This document shows, in pieces, positions 45,553 to 54,755 of a stretch of 64,000 nucleotides of DNA. The notes below the pieces were generated by a model, which worked only from the letters and a program-made list of their open reading frames with translations, was not told the origin of the DNA and searched no databases. Position 1 is the first letter of the stretch, and each line of letters starts with the position of its first letter. The translations under genes were made by a program, and so were the position numbers. Origin of the DNA: Gemmatales bacterium (GTDB lineage: Bacteria > Planctomycetota > Planctomycetia > Gemmatales > HRBIN36); the NCBI GenBank assembly GCA_025060195.1, contig JANXCQ010000001.1, positions 192,352 to 256,351 of the forward strand, in the 5' to 3' direction.

Positions 45553-46795
45553 AGCATGCGAGGAAAAACTTGTCGCTTACTACGGCCTGCCTGAGAAAGT
45601 CATCTACTGTAAGCGCTGTGTCATGTCTAACCAGCGCCCATGCTCATACCCAGAACACCTGCATCGCCCCGACCGCAAGACTCCTACTTTGCATATTGAT
45701 GAGCACGGCGTTTGCGACGCTTGCCGCGTTGCTGAGATGAAAGAAAACATCGACTGGGAGGCTCGAGAGCGAGAGCTGCTGAAACTGCTAGATAAATATC
45801 GCCGCAATGATGGTTCTTATGATTGTTTAGTTCCCGGCAGTGGCGGTAAGGATAGCTGCTTCGCAGCCCATATCTTGAAATACAAGTATGGCATGCATCC
45901 TCTTACTTGCACCTGGCCTCCCATCCTCTATACAGATATTGGTTGGCAGAACTATCGCAATTGGTGTGAAATAGGAGGCTTCGATAATGTCACCTTCAAG
46001 CAGAATGGCCGTGTGATGAAATTGCTTACTCGCTTAGCCATCGAAAATTTGCTTCATCCCTTTCAGACGTTTATCCTTGGTCAGAAAAACTTAGCACCCA
46101 AAATCGCTATGAAGTTTGGTATCAAGCTAATTTTTTACGGTGAAAATGAAGCCGAGTACGGCAACCCCATTGCTGACACTGCGACCTCCCTGCGCGATAA
46201 ATCGTATTACACTTATCGTAATCTAGATAATTTGTATATAGCAGGCGTGCGCTTGCCAGAATTAATGGAACGCTATAATCTCACGTTGAACGATTTGATG
46301 CCTTATCTACCCGCAGATGCTAAAGAATTAGAGGCATCGGGAATCGAGGTTCACTATTTAGGTTACTACATAAAGTGGGTACCTCAAGAAAGCTACTACT
46401 ACGCTGCGGAACATTGCGGCTTCCAAGCCAATCCATTCCGAACCGAGGGCACTTATAGTAAGTACAATAGTCTCGACGACAAGATAGATGGCCTTCACTA
46501 TTACACCACCTATATCAAGTTTGGGCTCGGTCGAGCAAGTTATGACGCCTCCCAAGAGATACGCAACAAACATCTTACTCGAGAAGAAGGTATCGCCTTG
46601 GTTAAACGTTTTGATGGTGAATTTCCAAGTCGCTATTTTCACGAAATCATGGACTATATAGGAATGAAACCCGAATATTTCTTGGAGTTATGCGACAGAT
46701 TCCGGTCGCCTCACTTGTGGAAAAAAGAAGGTGGCGAGTGGAAGCTACGGTATCCTATTTGGGAAGTCGAGGAATCCCAGCGCCAAGCGGCATAG
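45542..46795 (+). CDS. N-acetyl sugar amidotransferase (WbuX/WbpG/PseA-like)
   Basis: PseA/WbuX enzymes turn an acetamido group on a sugar into an acetamidino group, using ammonia delivered by HisH/HisF-type partners. The 417-residue protein has the N-terminal Cys set YCKRCVMSNQRP and GVCDACR, probably a zinc site, and the PP-loop motif PGSGGKDSC (about 98-106) of ATP pyrophosphatases. QKNLAPKIA and FYGENEAEYGNP are further family segments. The GTG start has GGGAGG nine bases upstream and overlaps the HisH2 stop by 11 bases, so both are probably translated together. It is the chemically decisive gene for the predicted sugar modification. Confidence 0.9.
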   Translation: MPRKACEEKLVAYYGLPEKVIYCKRCVMSNQRPCSYPEHLHRPDRKTPTLHIDEHGVCDACRVAEMKENIDWEARERELLKLLDKYRRNDGSYDCLVPGSGGKDSCFAAHILKYKYGMHPLTCTWPPILYTDIGWQNYRNWCEIGGFDNVTFKQNGRVMKLLTRLAIENLLHPFQTFILGQKNLAPKIAMKFGIKLIFYGENEAEYGNPIADTATSLRDKSYYTYRNLDNLYIAGVRLPELMERYNLTLNDLMPYLPADAKELEASGIEVHYLGYYIKWVPQESYYYAAEHCGFQANPFRTEGTYSKYNSLDDKIDGLHYYTTYIKFGLGRASYDASQEIRNKHLTREEGIALVKRFDGEFPSRYFHEIMDYIGMKPEYFLELCDRFRSPHLWKKEGGEWKLRYPIWEVEESQRQAA

Positions 46796-46823
46796 TGGCG
46801 ACCCTAATAAGTGAGGAATTGTC

Positions 46824-47906
46824 GTGAAACTCGAAACTGTTCAGGAGCTAACTAACATCTGCATTCCAGTGGATGCCTCGTTGCGCCAGGCCATGGAATA
46901 CATAGACCGTAATAGCAAGGGAATTGTTCTGATCACCGACCACGAACATCGGCTTGTTGCTACGATCACAGACGGCGATATCCGCAGGGCCATCCTCGCA
47001 GGTTGTAATCTTGAGGACCCCCTAACAAAAGTTTTGGAGCATAAAAAACACGGCCTCCAACCCGTGGTAGCTCGCTATGACGCTCCGCGGGAGGCCTTAC
47101 TTCAGCTCATGAAGCAAAACGCCATTCAACAAATTCCGCTGGTTGATGATTCTGGCCATGTAGTAGGCTTGGTCACCATACAAGACCTAATCCCAGAGGA
47201 ATCGTTGGCCATTGACGCGGTCATTATGGCGGGCGGTTTTGGCACACGTTTGCACCCTTTGACCCTCGACACTCCTAAGCCTATGCTCCCGATAGGCGGA
47301 GAGCCCTTACTGCAGAGAATCATTCGACAACTCCGCCAGCATGGCATTCGCAGAATTACGATTACCACGCATTATCATGCCGAGAAAATTCGCGGCCACT
47401 TCGGCGACGGCAAGCATTTAGGCGTCGAGATTTCTTACATTCACGAGGAAACTCCCCTGGGGACAGCGGGTGCGCTAAGCTTACTAGACTCACCATCTAA
47501 TACGTTACTTGTCATCAATGGCGATATACTGACCCAAGTCGATTTCCGAGACATGGCTGCGTATCACAGGGAGCAAGGGGCATCCCTCACGGTAGGCGTT
47601 CGTAAGTATGAGCTTCAGGTTCCTTATGGAGTTGTCGAAAGTGACCATACTTATGTCCAGCGTATCGTGGAAAAACCTGACTTATGTTTCTTCGTAAACG
47701 CAGGGATTTACCTCCTAGAGCCTCACACTCTAACCATGATACCTAAAGGTCGACGCTTTCATATGACCGACCTTATTGCCAGCCTCATTCATGCTCACAA
47801 AACGGTTGTCAGTTTTCCTATTGTGGAATATTGGCTCGACGTCGGTCAACCTGTAGATTACGAACGCGCTGAGAACGACGTCCGCCTCGGGAGGTTTGCC
47901 GCATGA
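46824..47906 (+). CDS. CBS-domain sugar-phosphate nucleotidyltransferase (PtmE-like)
   Basis: Residues 1-120 form a CBS pair (SLRQAMEYIDRNSKGIVLI and QIPLVDDSGHVVGLVTIQDL). From about 130 a nucleotidyltransferase follows, with VIMAGGFGTRLHPLTLDTPK (the signature loop, about 133) and an Asp in INGDILTQVD for metal. This fusion matches PtmE of Campylobacter jejuni, the glucosamine-1-phosphate guanylyltransferase that feeds the GDP-based legionaminic acid route. The CBS part may sense a nucleotide. The GTG start has GAGG eight bases upstream. The gene's end overlaps the LegB-like start by four bases. Nucleotide specificity (GTP) is inferred from the family, not visible. Confidence 0.87.
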   Translation: MKLETVQELTNICIPVDASLRQAMEYIDRNSKGIVLITDHEHRLVATITDGDIRRAILAGCNLEDPLTKVLEHKKHGLQPVVARYDAPREALLQLMKQNAIQQIPLVDDSGHVVGLVTIQDLIPEESLAIDAVIMAGGFGTRLHPLTLDTPKPMLPIGGEPLLQRIIRQLRQHGIRRITITTHYHAEKIRGHFGDGKHLGVEISYIHEETPLGTAGALSLLDSPSNTLLVINGDILTQVDFRDMAAYHREQGASLTVGVRKYELQVPYGVVESDHTYVQRIVEKPDLCFFVNAGIYLLEPHTLTMIPKGRRFHMTDLIASLIHAHKTVVSFPIVEYWLDVGQPVDYERAENDVRLGRFAA

Positions 47907-48886
47907 TTTGGCGGGATACCTCCGTACTCGTTACAGGCGCAGGGGGATTCATCGGTAGCCACTTAGTGGAGAGACTTGTCGAACTAGGAGCGCGGGTGCG
48001 TGCCTTGGTACACTACAACGCCCAAGGATCCTGGGGCTGGCTTGATCATTCTCCCCAGCGAGACAAAATTGAAATCTTCCTGGGAGACCTCACGGACCGA
48101 GACTTAGTTTATCAAGCCGCTAAGAACGTTCAAATCATTTTTCATTTGGGCGCACTCATCGCCATTCCATATTCTTATCAAGCTCCTATCTCATACGTCC
48201 GCACTAACATTGAGGGTACCCTCAATGTGCTCTTAGCGGCTCGCGATCTAAAGATCACTCGTTTGATCCACACCTCAACAAGCGAGGTTTACGGCACCGC
48301 CCGCTACGTTCCTATCGATGAAAACCACCCATTACAAGGACAATCACCTTATTCAGCGACGAAAATTGCCGCCGATAAGCTGGCTGAAGCGTTTTTCTGT
48401 TCGTACGGCGTCCCGGTAGTGACAGTCAGACCCTTCAATACCTATGGCCCGCGCCAATCCACCCGGGCAGTAGTTCCTACTATCATCACCCAGTGCCTTA
48501 CCCGAGATACCATATATCTCGGCCATCTCCACCCCACACGCGACCTCAACTATGTCAGCGATACTGTGGAAGGCATCCTTCGCGCTGCCGCGGCCGATAA
48601 CGTAGTGGGAGAAACAATCAATCTCGGTTCCGGCCGAGAGATAAGCATTGGCGACTTAGCCTCGTTGATAGCACGATTGATTGGAAAACAGGTGCACATT
48701 GTATGTGATGAACAACGATTCAGACCTAATCTCAGTGAAGTTCATCGCCTTGTCGCCGATAACAGCAAAGCAAAGCGCCTTTTAGCTTGGGAGCCGAAAG
48801 TTTCGTTAGAGGAGGGATTGCGACATACTATCAATTGGGTTCGCCAACATCTTCGGAGGTATCGCCTTGACTGCTATGCCATCTAG
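47903..48886 (+). CDS. legB: NAD-dependent sugar-nucleotide 4,6-dehydratase (LegB-like)
   Basis: An extended SDR of 327 residues. The cofactor loop TGAGGFIGSH is at about 11-20. TSTSEVYGTA and SPYSATKIAADK give the Tyr/Lys pair at about 151/155. RDLNYVSDT and NLGSGREISIGDLA are 4,6-dehydratase segments. In the C. jejuni pathway LegB removes water from GDP-N-acetylglucosamine to give the 4-keto-6-deoxy sugar that LegC then aminates. It overlaps the PtmE-like gene by four bases and the LegC-like gene by 20 bases. The symbol is given because neighbours and family agree. Specificity for GDP- over UDP-sugar is inferred from the PtmE-like neighbour. Confidence 0.85.
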   Translation: MIWRDTSVLVTGAGGFIGSHLVERLVELGARVRALVHYNAQGSWGWLDHSPQRDKIEIFLGDLTDRDLVYQAAKNVQIIFHLGALIAIPYSYQAPISYVRTNIEGTLNVLLAARDLKITRLIHTSTSEVYGTARYVPIDENHPLQGQSPYSATKIAADKLAEAFFCSYGVPVVTVRPFNTYGPRQSTRAVVPTIITQCLTRDTIYLGHLHPTRDLNYVSDTVEGILRAAAADNVVGETINLGSGREISIGDLASLIARLIGKQVHIVCDEQRFRPNLSEVHRLVADNSKAKRLLAWEPKVSLEEGLRHTINWVRQHLRRYRLDCYAI

Positions 48887-50075
48887 GACTGCTACTAATG
48901 CCGCCCCTTTTATTCCCTTACACTCACCATGTTTAGACGATCGTGCTTGGGAGTATATTCAACAATGTTTGGCGAGTAACTGGGTTTCCTCAGCTGGACC
49001 GTTTGTCAGCCGATTTGAGCAAATGGTCGCAGAATATCTCAAGGTGCGTTATGCTGTCGCCACCGTAAATGGCACTGCTGCCTTACATATTGCCCTGCTT
49101 GTTGCTGGCGTCCAGCCGGACGACGAGGTGTTAGTTTCCAGTTTGACATTTATCGCCTCGGCTAATGCGATTCGCTATGTCGGTGCATGGCCCGTTTTCA
49201 TTGACGCTGACCCTCAATACTGGCAAATGGACCCAGAGGCCGTTTTTCATTTTTTGGAGCGCGAATGTCAGTGGCGCAATGGCGCCCTTTACAATCGTCA
49301 CACACAGCGTCGAGTTAAAGCAATTTTGCCCGTCCATATCTTAGGACATCCCGTCAACTTAGAGCCTATACTGCAGTTGGCCAGAAAATACGACTTGCTA
49401 GTTCTGGAGGACGCCGCTGAAGGCTTAGGCGCCTATTACAAAGGGCGCGCAGTGGGAAGTCTGGCAGATGCTGCATGTCTTAGTTTCAATGGTAACAAAA
49501 TCATTACCTGCGGCGGCGGTGGCATGTTCGTTACGAATCGTGCTGACTGGGCCGAACGAGCTCGCTATCTGACCACACAAGCTCGAGACGATCCCATCGA
49601 ATACATACATCGGGACATAGGATACAACTATCGCCTAACTAGTTTACAAGCAGCTTTAGGTTGCGCTCAGATGGAGAAACTGGAAGAATTTGTTCAGCGT
49701 AAAAGACAACTGGCGCGCTCCTATGCCGAACGACTAGCAGATTTACCTAGCATTTCCTTACCCGCGGAGGCGCCCTGGGCCCGGTCCACTTATTGGCTTT
49801 ACACCATCCTGGTGCGAGATCGAAACCATAATTTGGGGAGTCGCGAGCTTCTTCATTGGCTTCGGCAACACGGTATCGAGTGTCGCCCACTCTGGCAGCC
49901 CCTCCATCGAAGCCCCGTGTATGCCCAATTACCTCGCCGCTTATGTCCTGTGGCAGACCGTCTGTATCAGCAGGCCATAAGTCTCCCCAGTTCTGTAGGT
50001 TTGACTGAACAACAGCAAGAATGGATAATCCGAACTATAAAATCCTATTTCATTGGCTCTAATGCAGCGGCGTGA
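48867..50075 (+). CDS. legC: DegT/DnrJ/EryC1 aminotransferase (LegC-like)
   Basis: A PLP aminotransferase of 402 residues. Family segments are NGTAALHIALLVAGVQPDDEVL, EDAAEGLGAYYKG and SFNGNKIITCGGGGM, in which Lys (about 211) binds PLP. LegC adds an amino group at C4 of the keto sugar made by LegB. The TTG start at 48867 has GGAGG seven bases upstream; an ATG at 48876 in frame would be too far from it. The overlap with the LegB-like gene is 20 bases. No LegH-like N-acetyltransferase for the new amine is found in this window, so that step is unassigned. Confidence 0.87.
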   Translation: MTAMPSRTATNAAPFIPLHSPCLDDRAWEYIQQCLASNWVSSAGPFVSRFEQMVAEYLKVRYAVATVNGTAALHIALLVAGVQPDDEVLVSSLTFIASANAIRYVGAWPVFIDADPQYWQMDPEAVFHFLERECQWRNGALYNRHTQRRVKAILPVHILGHPVNLEPILQLARKYDLLVLEDAAEGLGAYYKGRAVGSLADAACLSFNGNKIITCGGGGMFVTNRADWAERARYLTTQARDDPIEYIHRDIGYNYRLTSLQAALGCAQMEKLEEFVQRKRQLARSYAERLADLPSISLPAEAPWARSTYWLYTILVRDRNHNLGSRELLHWLRQHGIECRPLWQPLHRSPVYAQLPRRLCPVADRLYQQAISLPSSVGLTEQQQEWIIRTIKSYFIGSNAAA

Positions 50076-50102
50076 CTGACTTCGTTAAATTTCGAGCACG
50101 GG

Positions 50103-51761
50103 ATGGGGTACCTAAGCTCTGGGCGAGCCGCAATGATCAGAAAAAATAGAGTCTTGCTTATAGTTTACAATGCTGCTCATTTTCGGGAGCTGTCCCGCCT
50201 TGCTAAGGTGTTCATCGATTCGGGAATGTTCGTGCCGTTGATGTTATTTGTCAGTCCATACCCTAACATGAGTGAGCATTGTCAACAATGTTCTCGCTTA
50301 GGTGTGCAGGCTTGGATCCGCGGGCAACCTTTGCAACCGACCTCCCACAAAGCCTGGGCCCCCGCCTTGCTCCTGCTTAATCTGCTCTTGAAAATTACGC
50401 AATTTATCGCACGGTTATTATTACTTGGACTCCTGCCAAGTATAGCTGTTAATATACTCCGAAGGATTACCAAATTGGCGTCCTCACTTTATACTGAAAT
50501 TCTAAGCTATATTGAAACTATCAAATTAGCAGTTTATTCTAAACTCCGCTCTTCAGACAGCTTAATCGTACAGTTGTTGCGCGCCTATAGGCAGTTGTCA
50601 TATGCACGTATTGTATGCCGCACCTTGCGCCCCGATCTAGTTGTCTTAGCCGAGGATAATGTGGAATACATCAGTGGAGCTTGGGTACGCGCGGCACACA
50701 GAATCGGCATTCCTGTAATGATAGTTCCTTACTGCCTGGCGGGGTTAGATGAACCAGCAGCAGTATATGCAAATGATGTGAGGCATCAAGCTGATATACC
50801 CGAGAATCGCCCTCTCGTGCGCTCATATCCGCAATGGGTATATGAATATCAGGGGCGACGATTAGTCCGTATGCCTGCTCACCAAGCCTTACCTCTGGAG
50901 TGGCTAGGTATCAGCTCACCTTTGCCCTGGCTAATGAACGGAACCTATGCGGATGTCATCGCAGTGGAAAGCCCATTTATGCGCGACTATTACCTCAAAC
51001 AAGGCGTAGCTCGCGAACAGATTGTATTAACGGGAACGGCTGGCGACGATGCAATTCACGAGTCGCTGCAAAATATCTCCCTTTATCGCGAACAACTCTA
51101 CGCGTGTTACGGCATGCTGACAGAGCGCCCTATGATTTTATGTGCCCTCCCCCCAATCACTTCAGCTATGGCCGCCTTACGTGAGGAATTTAGCTCATAT
51201 GCTGAGATGCTTCGATTTTGGCTCGATTGCCTGCGTGAAATCGAAAATTTTAACATCTTTATTTCGTTACATCCTACCATGAGTCGCGAAGATTTTGCCT
51301 TTCTTGATGAACTCGGATGGTGGGGAATGGCCTTAGCGCCCCCAGATACGGCCAGAATGATCGCTTTATGCGACATATATATTGCCTCGGTTTCCTCCAC
51401 CATTCGCTGGGCGATAGCTTGTGGCAAACCAGTGATCAACTACGACGTTTATAGATTTCGTTTTCCCGATTATCGCCCTGCTCGCGGTGTCGTGACCGTA
51501 GAGCGTAAGGAAGAATTTCGCCAAGTCTTGCACCGCATAACCTCTGATAAACAATATTATGAGGCTCTACGATTAGCTCAGATTGAGTGCCAGGCTTACT
51601 GGGGAATGATTGACGGTAAGTCCTCTCTAAGACTAATTAATCTCGCCGAGCATTTGATTGAAAAACGTCAAGTCCAATGTCGAAAAAGCGCCCCTGAGAG
51701 ATTTTCTAAATTTATAGGCAAATTCTTGCACTCTAACAAGCCTGCCTATTCGAAATGCTAG
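50103..51761 (+). CDS. Putative GT-B-like surface-sugar protein, copy 1
   Basis: I do not recognise the family of this 552-residue protein. It starts with a Rossmann-like strand (NRVLLIVYNAAHFRELSRL), has a helical mid part, and a C-terminal half with VESPFMRDYYLKQGV, IVLTGTAGDDAI and SVSSTIRWAIACGKPVINYDVY. The last resembles the donor-binding 'SS...A...G.PVI' region of GT-B glycosyltransferases and epimerases. The protein at 55631 has the same pieces in the same order, so the two are paralogues. Both starts (50103, and an internal ATG at 50133) lack a clear ribosome site; I kept the longer one. Location inside a legionaminic-type operon suggests sugar transfer, but the reaction is unknown. 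The DNA appears AT-richer than the kinase region at 1-5 kb. Confidence 0.7.
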   Translation: MGYLSSGRAAMIRKNRVLLIVYNAAHFRELSRLAKVFIDSGMFVPLMLFVSPYPNMSEHCQQCSRLGVQAWIRGQPLQPTSHKAWAPALLLLNLLLKITQFIARLLLLGLLPSIAVNILRRITKLASSLYTEILSYIETIKLAVYSKLRSSDSLIVQLLRAYRQLSYARIVCRTLRPDLVVLAEDNVEYISGAWVRAAHRIGIPVMIVPYCLAGLDEPAAVYANDVRHQADIPENRPLVRSYPQWVYEYQGRRLVRMPAHQALPLEWLGISSPLPWLMNGTYADVIAVESPFMRDYYLKQGVAREQIVLTGTAGDDAIHESLQNISLYREQLYACYGMLTERPMILCALPPITSAMAALREEFSSYAEMLRFWLDCLREIENFNIFISLHPTMSREDFAFLDELGWWGMALAPPDTARMIALCDIYIASVSSTIRWAIACGKPVINYDVYRFRFPDYRPARGVVTVERKEEFRQVLHRITSDKQYYEALRLAQIECQAYWGMIDGKSSLRLINLAEHLIEKRQVQCRKSAPERFSKFIGKFLHSNKPAYSKC

Positions 51762-51770
51762 GACCGGATT

Positions 51771-52499
51771 ATGCCTCCAAAAACTTTAGCGATAATTCCC
51801 GCCCGAGGCGGCTCGCAGGGCATTCCCAGGAAGAATCTCGCCCTGCTTCAGGGCAAGCCCTTGATAGCTTGGACTATAGAAGCAGCGCGGGCTGTGCCTG
51901 AACTAGATACGATTGTAGTTAGCACGGACGACGAAGAGATTGCTGCGGTTGCTTCCCATTGGGGAGCATGGGTGCCATTTAGAAGGCCCGCTAAGCTGGC
52001 TCAAGCCGATTCATCCATGATTGACGTGGTTCTTCATGCTCTCGAGTGGTTGGCTGAACATCATAACTACCGCCCAGATTTAGTGCTTCTACTGCAGCCC
52101 ACAAGTCCGTTTCGCACCGTGCAGGATATTCTGAACGCCCTGGAATTAATGCGGCGGGTTGACGCGCCTGCTGTCGTAAGTGTGACACCCTGCCAGCCGC
52201 ACCCGTTCCTAACCTTCAAAATCGATCGTCAGGGACATCTAGAACAGCTGTGGCAGGAAAATATTAGTAACGTCCGTCGCCAAGACTTGCCTCCCGTTTA
52301 TCAGCTCAATGGCGCTATCTATCTAATAAAAACCCCCATATTGCTACAACAAAGAAGCTTTGTACCCCGCGGCACATATGCTTTGGTGATGCCACGTGAG
52401 AGGTCCCTCGACATAGACGAGCCTTTCGACCTAATTTTGGCTCAGGTGATAGCGGAGCGGGAGTTATGGAGAAAACCATCAACATCGCAGGCCGCTTGA
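51771..52499 (+). CDS. legF: CMP-nonulosonate cytidylyltransferase (LegF/NeuA-like)
   Basis: It activates a nonulosonic acid with CTP to give the CMP-sugar. The 242-residue protein has the family loop IIPARGGSQGIPRKN at about 8-22, STDDEEIAAVA, LLLLQPTSPFRT and the C-terminal DIDEPFDLILA metal-binding segment. The ATG has AGGA seven bases upstream. The next gene starts inside its last 34 bases. In sequence alone LegF and NeuA (sialic acid) are hard to separate. I lean to LegF because PtmE-, LegB- and LegC-like genes lie upstream and no NanA/NanE-type sialate genes are present. Confidence 0.9.
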   Translation: MPPKTLAIIPARGGSQGIPRKNLALLQGKPLIAWTIEAARAVPELDTIVVSTDDEEIAAVASHWGAWVPFRRPAKLAQADSSMIDVVLHALEWLAEHHNYRPDLVLLLQPTSPFRTVQDILNALELMRRVDAPAVVSVTPCQPHPFLTFKIDRQGHLEQLWQENISNVRRQDLPPVYQLNGAIYLIKTPILLQQRSFVPRGTYALVMPRERSLDIDEPFDLILAQVIAERELWRKPSTSQAA

Positions 52500-53518
52500 T
52501 AGGTGCAGGATATCCTTGCTTCATAATTGCAGAAGCAGGCGTTAACCATAACGGGGATCTCGAGCTTGCAAAGCGTTTAGTTGAAGTGGCCGCTCAGGCG
52601 GGTGCTGATGCTGTGAAGTTCCAAACCTTCCGCACAGAACAATTGGTCAGCCATGAGGCACCCTTGGCGAAGTATCAAGAATCAAACCTAGCTAAGGTGA
52701 GAACACAAGCTCAAATGCTCAAGAAACTTGAGCTTAGTGACAGCGAATTCCGTATTCTGGCTGATTATGCTCGCGCGCAGGGCCTAATATTCTTGTCTAC
52801 CGCTTTTGATACTGCCAGCGCCGATTTATTAGAGAGCATAGGCGTCCCGGCCTATAAGGTTCCCTCAGGAGAGCTAACGAATACAGAGTTCCTTCAGTAC
52901 TTAGCGAAGAGGATGAAGCCCATGATCATTTCGACAGGCATGGCTACTTTAGCGGAAGTGGAGGCAGCGGTCGAAGCCATAGAAGCGTGTGGAAACGACA
53001 AGTATGCATTACTTCACTGTGTTAGTAATTACCCCGCTCAGGCTGAGGAAGTCAATCTCCGCGCTATGCTCACCTTGAAAACGGCATTTCAGGCACCTAT
53101 TGGCTACTCCGATCATACTATAGGTTTGATTATCCCTATAGCCGCTGTGGCGTTAGGAGCATGCATTCTCGAGAAACACTTTACGCTTGATAGGACCTTG
53201 CCCGGGCCCGATCATAAGGCATCAGCAACCCCGGAGGAGTTAAAACAACTCATTGACTCAGTTCGCCAAGTCGAGCGTGCTATGGGAGACGGCAGAAAAC
53301 GTCCTGTGCCAAGTGAACAGGACACAATGCGCGCGGCACGGAAAAGTTTAGTTGCAGCCTGTGACATCTCTGCCGGCACGCGGCTTGAAACAGAACACAT
53401 AGCCTTGCGACGACCTGGCACGGGCTTGCCGCCCTCTGCGAAGCCATTTCTATTAGGACGACGAGCCAAGCGCTTCATCGCTGCAGGCACGCCTTTGACG
53501 CTGGATATGGTAGCATGA
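52466..53518 (+). CDS. legI: Nonulosonate synthase (LegI/NeuB-like)
   Basis: It condenses a hexose precursor with phosphoenolpyruvate to make the nine-carbon acid. The NeuB barrel carries IIAEAGVNHNGDLELAKRLV, AVKFQTFRTEQL, KVPSGELTNTEFL and YSDHTIG. The C-terminal 60 residues form a SAF/antifreeze-like domain (ARKSLVAACDISAGTRL), as in NeuB. The length of 350 is standard. GGAG precedes the ATG inside the LegF-like gene, and its stop overlaps the next start by four bases (ATGA). Substrate (2,4-diacetamido-2,4,6-trideoxymannose for legionaminate) is inferred from the pathway context. Confidence 0.92.
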   Translation: MEKTINIAGRLIGAGYPCFIIAEAGVNHNGDLELAKRLVEVAAQAGADAVKFQTFRTEQLVSHEAPLAKYQESNLAKVRTQAQMLKKLELSDSEFRILADYARAQGLIFLSTAFDTASADLLESIGVPAYKVPSGELTNTEFLQYLAKRMKPMIISTGMATLAEVEAAVEAIEACGNDKYALLHCVSNYPAQAEEVNLRAMLTLKTAFQAPIGYSDHTIGLIIPIAAVALGACILEKHFTLDRTLPGPDHKASATPEELKQLIDSVRQVERAMGDGRKRPVPSEQDTMRAARKSLVAACDISAGTRLETEHIALRRPGTGLPPSAKPFLLGRRAKRFIAAGTPLTLDMVA

Positions 53519-54741
53519 GGAAAATATTCATCGTTACCGTAGCTAGGTCTGACTGGGGAATCTACCTACCTGTGATAAGACGATTACGGGAGGTCCCAGG
53601 GGTCTCTCTCTATATCCTTGCAGGGGGAATGCATCATGTTCGTGAATACGGTTACACCATAGAAGAAGTACGCCAAGAAGCTAAGGATCGGCTTATTGAG
53701 CTAGAATTCCTATTGGCCTCGGATAGCCCCATAGGTATAGCAAAGTCATTGAGTCTAGGTGTCCTAAGTTTTGCCCCGGTTTTTCGCGAACATCATCCGG
53801 ATATCTTAGTGGTGCTGGGTGATCGCTACGAAATGCTTGCCGCCGCACTAGCCGCTCTGCCATTTCAGATACCTATTGCTCATATTCATGGAGGCGAACT
53901 AAGCTTAGGGGCTATGGATGATTCCATTCGACATAGCATAACTAAGTTTAGTCATTTGCATTTTGTAGCTACAAGAGAATACGCACGGCGTGTAATGCAA
54001 CTTGGGGAAGAGCCTTGGCGCGTCCTTATAAGTGGCGCACCGGCCTTGGATAACATTGTGCATTTCCATCCGATGCCGCGTACCGAGTTCTTTCGCACAA
54101 TAGGGCTTCCTGATGAAGGACCATATTTATTAGTTACCTATCATCCAGTAACGCGAGAATACTTGGATACTGAGTTTCACATTCGCGAATTGCTAAAGGC
54201 TTTGGATATACTTGACTTGCCGGTCCTATTCACGAGCCCCAATGCCGATACACATGGTCGTGTTATACATGAGCACATTCAGAAATATTGCCAAACTCAC
54301 CGCAATGCGCGTTTCTTACCTCATTGCGGTGTAAACCTCTATTACAACGCGATGTACTATGCCGCCGCAATGTTGGGGAATTCCTCAAGTGGAATCATCG
54401 AAGCACCCTCGTTTCGATTACCTGTGGTGAATGTTGGTACCCGGCAGGCCGGCCGATTACGCGCCGCTAATGTGATCGATACGGGTTATGGGCATAGCGA
54501 AATATTGGCCGCGGTTTCCAAGGTCCTGCAACCTAGTTTTCGGGAATCCCTTCGGAATTTGCAAAACCCCTATGGGGATGGCCATGCTAGCGAACGAATC
54601 GCCTTGACTCTGAGCACTATACCATTAGATAGGCAACTAGTGAAAAAACGCTTTTTCGATTTGTGTCAGTTAATGACAAGCATTAGCAGAAGCTCGGTAC
54701 TAACTGTAAGCCCCGCGGAACAACTCGTCAGGGAAACCTAA
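53515..54741 (+). CDS. legG: Hydrolysing sugar-nucleotide 2-epimerase (LegG/NeuC-like)
   Basis: It releases the nucleotide and inverts C2 to give the free mannose-type precursor for LegI. The 408-residue GT-B-fold protein has ARSDWGIYLPVIRRLRE at the start, LVVLGDRYEMLAAALAA, IAHIHGGELSLGAMDDSIRH and LGNSSSGIIEAPSFRLPVV. These are the conserved segments of NeuC/LegG enzymes. The overlap with the LegI-like gene is four bases. The last 40 residues are less conserved. LegG uses a GDP-sugar in C. jejuni, which agrees with the PtmE-like gene upstream; UDP cannot be excluded. Confidence 0.9.
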   Translation: MRKIFIVTVARSDWGIYLPVIRRLREVPGVSLYILAGGMHHVREYGYTIEEVRQEAKDRLIELEFLLASDSPIGIAKSLSLGVLSFAPVFREHHPDILVVLGDRYEMLAAALAALPFQIPIAHIHGGELSLGAMDDSIRHSITKFSHLHFVATREYARRVMQLGEEPWRVLISGAPALDNIVHFHPMPRTEFFRTIGLPDEGPYLLVTYHPVTREYLDTEFHIRELLKALDILDLPVLFTSPNADTHGRVIHEHIQKYCQTHRNARFLPHCGVNLYYNAMYYAAAMLGNSSSGIIEAPSFRLPVVNVGTRQAGRLRAANVIDTGYGHSEILAAVSKVLQPSFRESLRNLQNPYGDGHASERIALTLSTIPLDRQLVKKRFFDLCQLMTSISRSSVLTVSPAEQLVRET

Positions 54742-54755
54742 AGGAGACCTTTGGC

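Noticed and set aside
51771-54741. NeuA, NeuB, NeuC as a sialic acid (Neu5Ac) pathway
   Set aside because: PtmE-, LegB- and LegC-like genes in the same operon point to a 6-deoxy-diamino sugar. Motifs alone do not decide, so this remains the main alternative.
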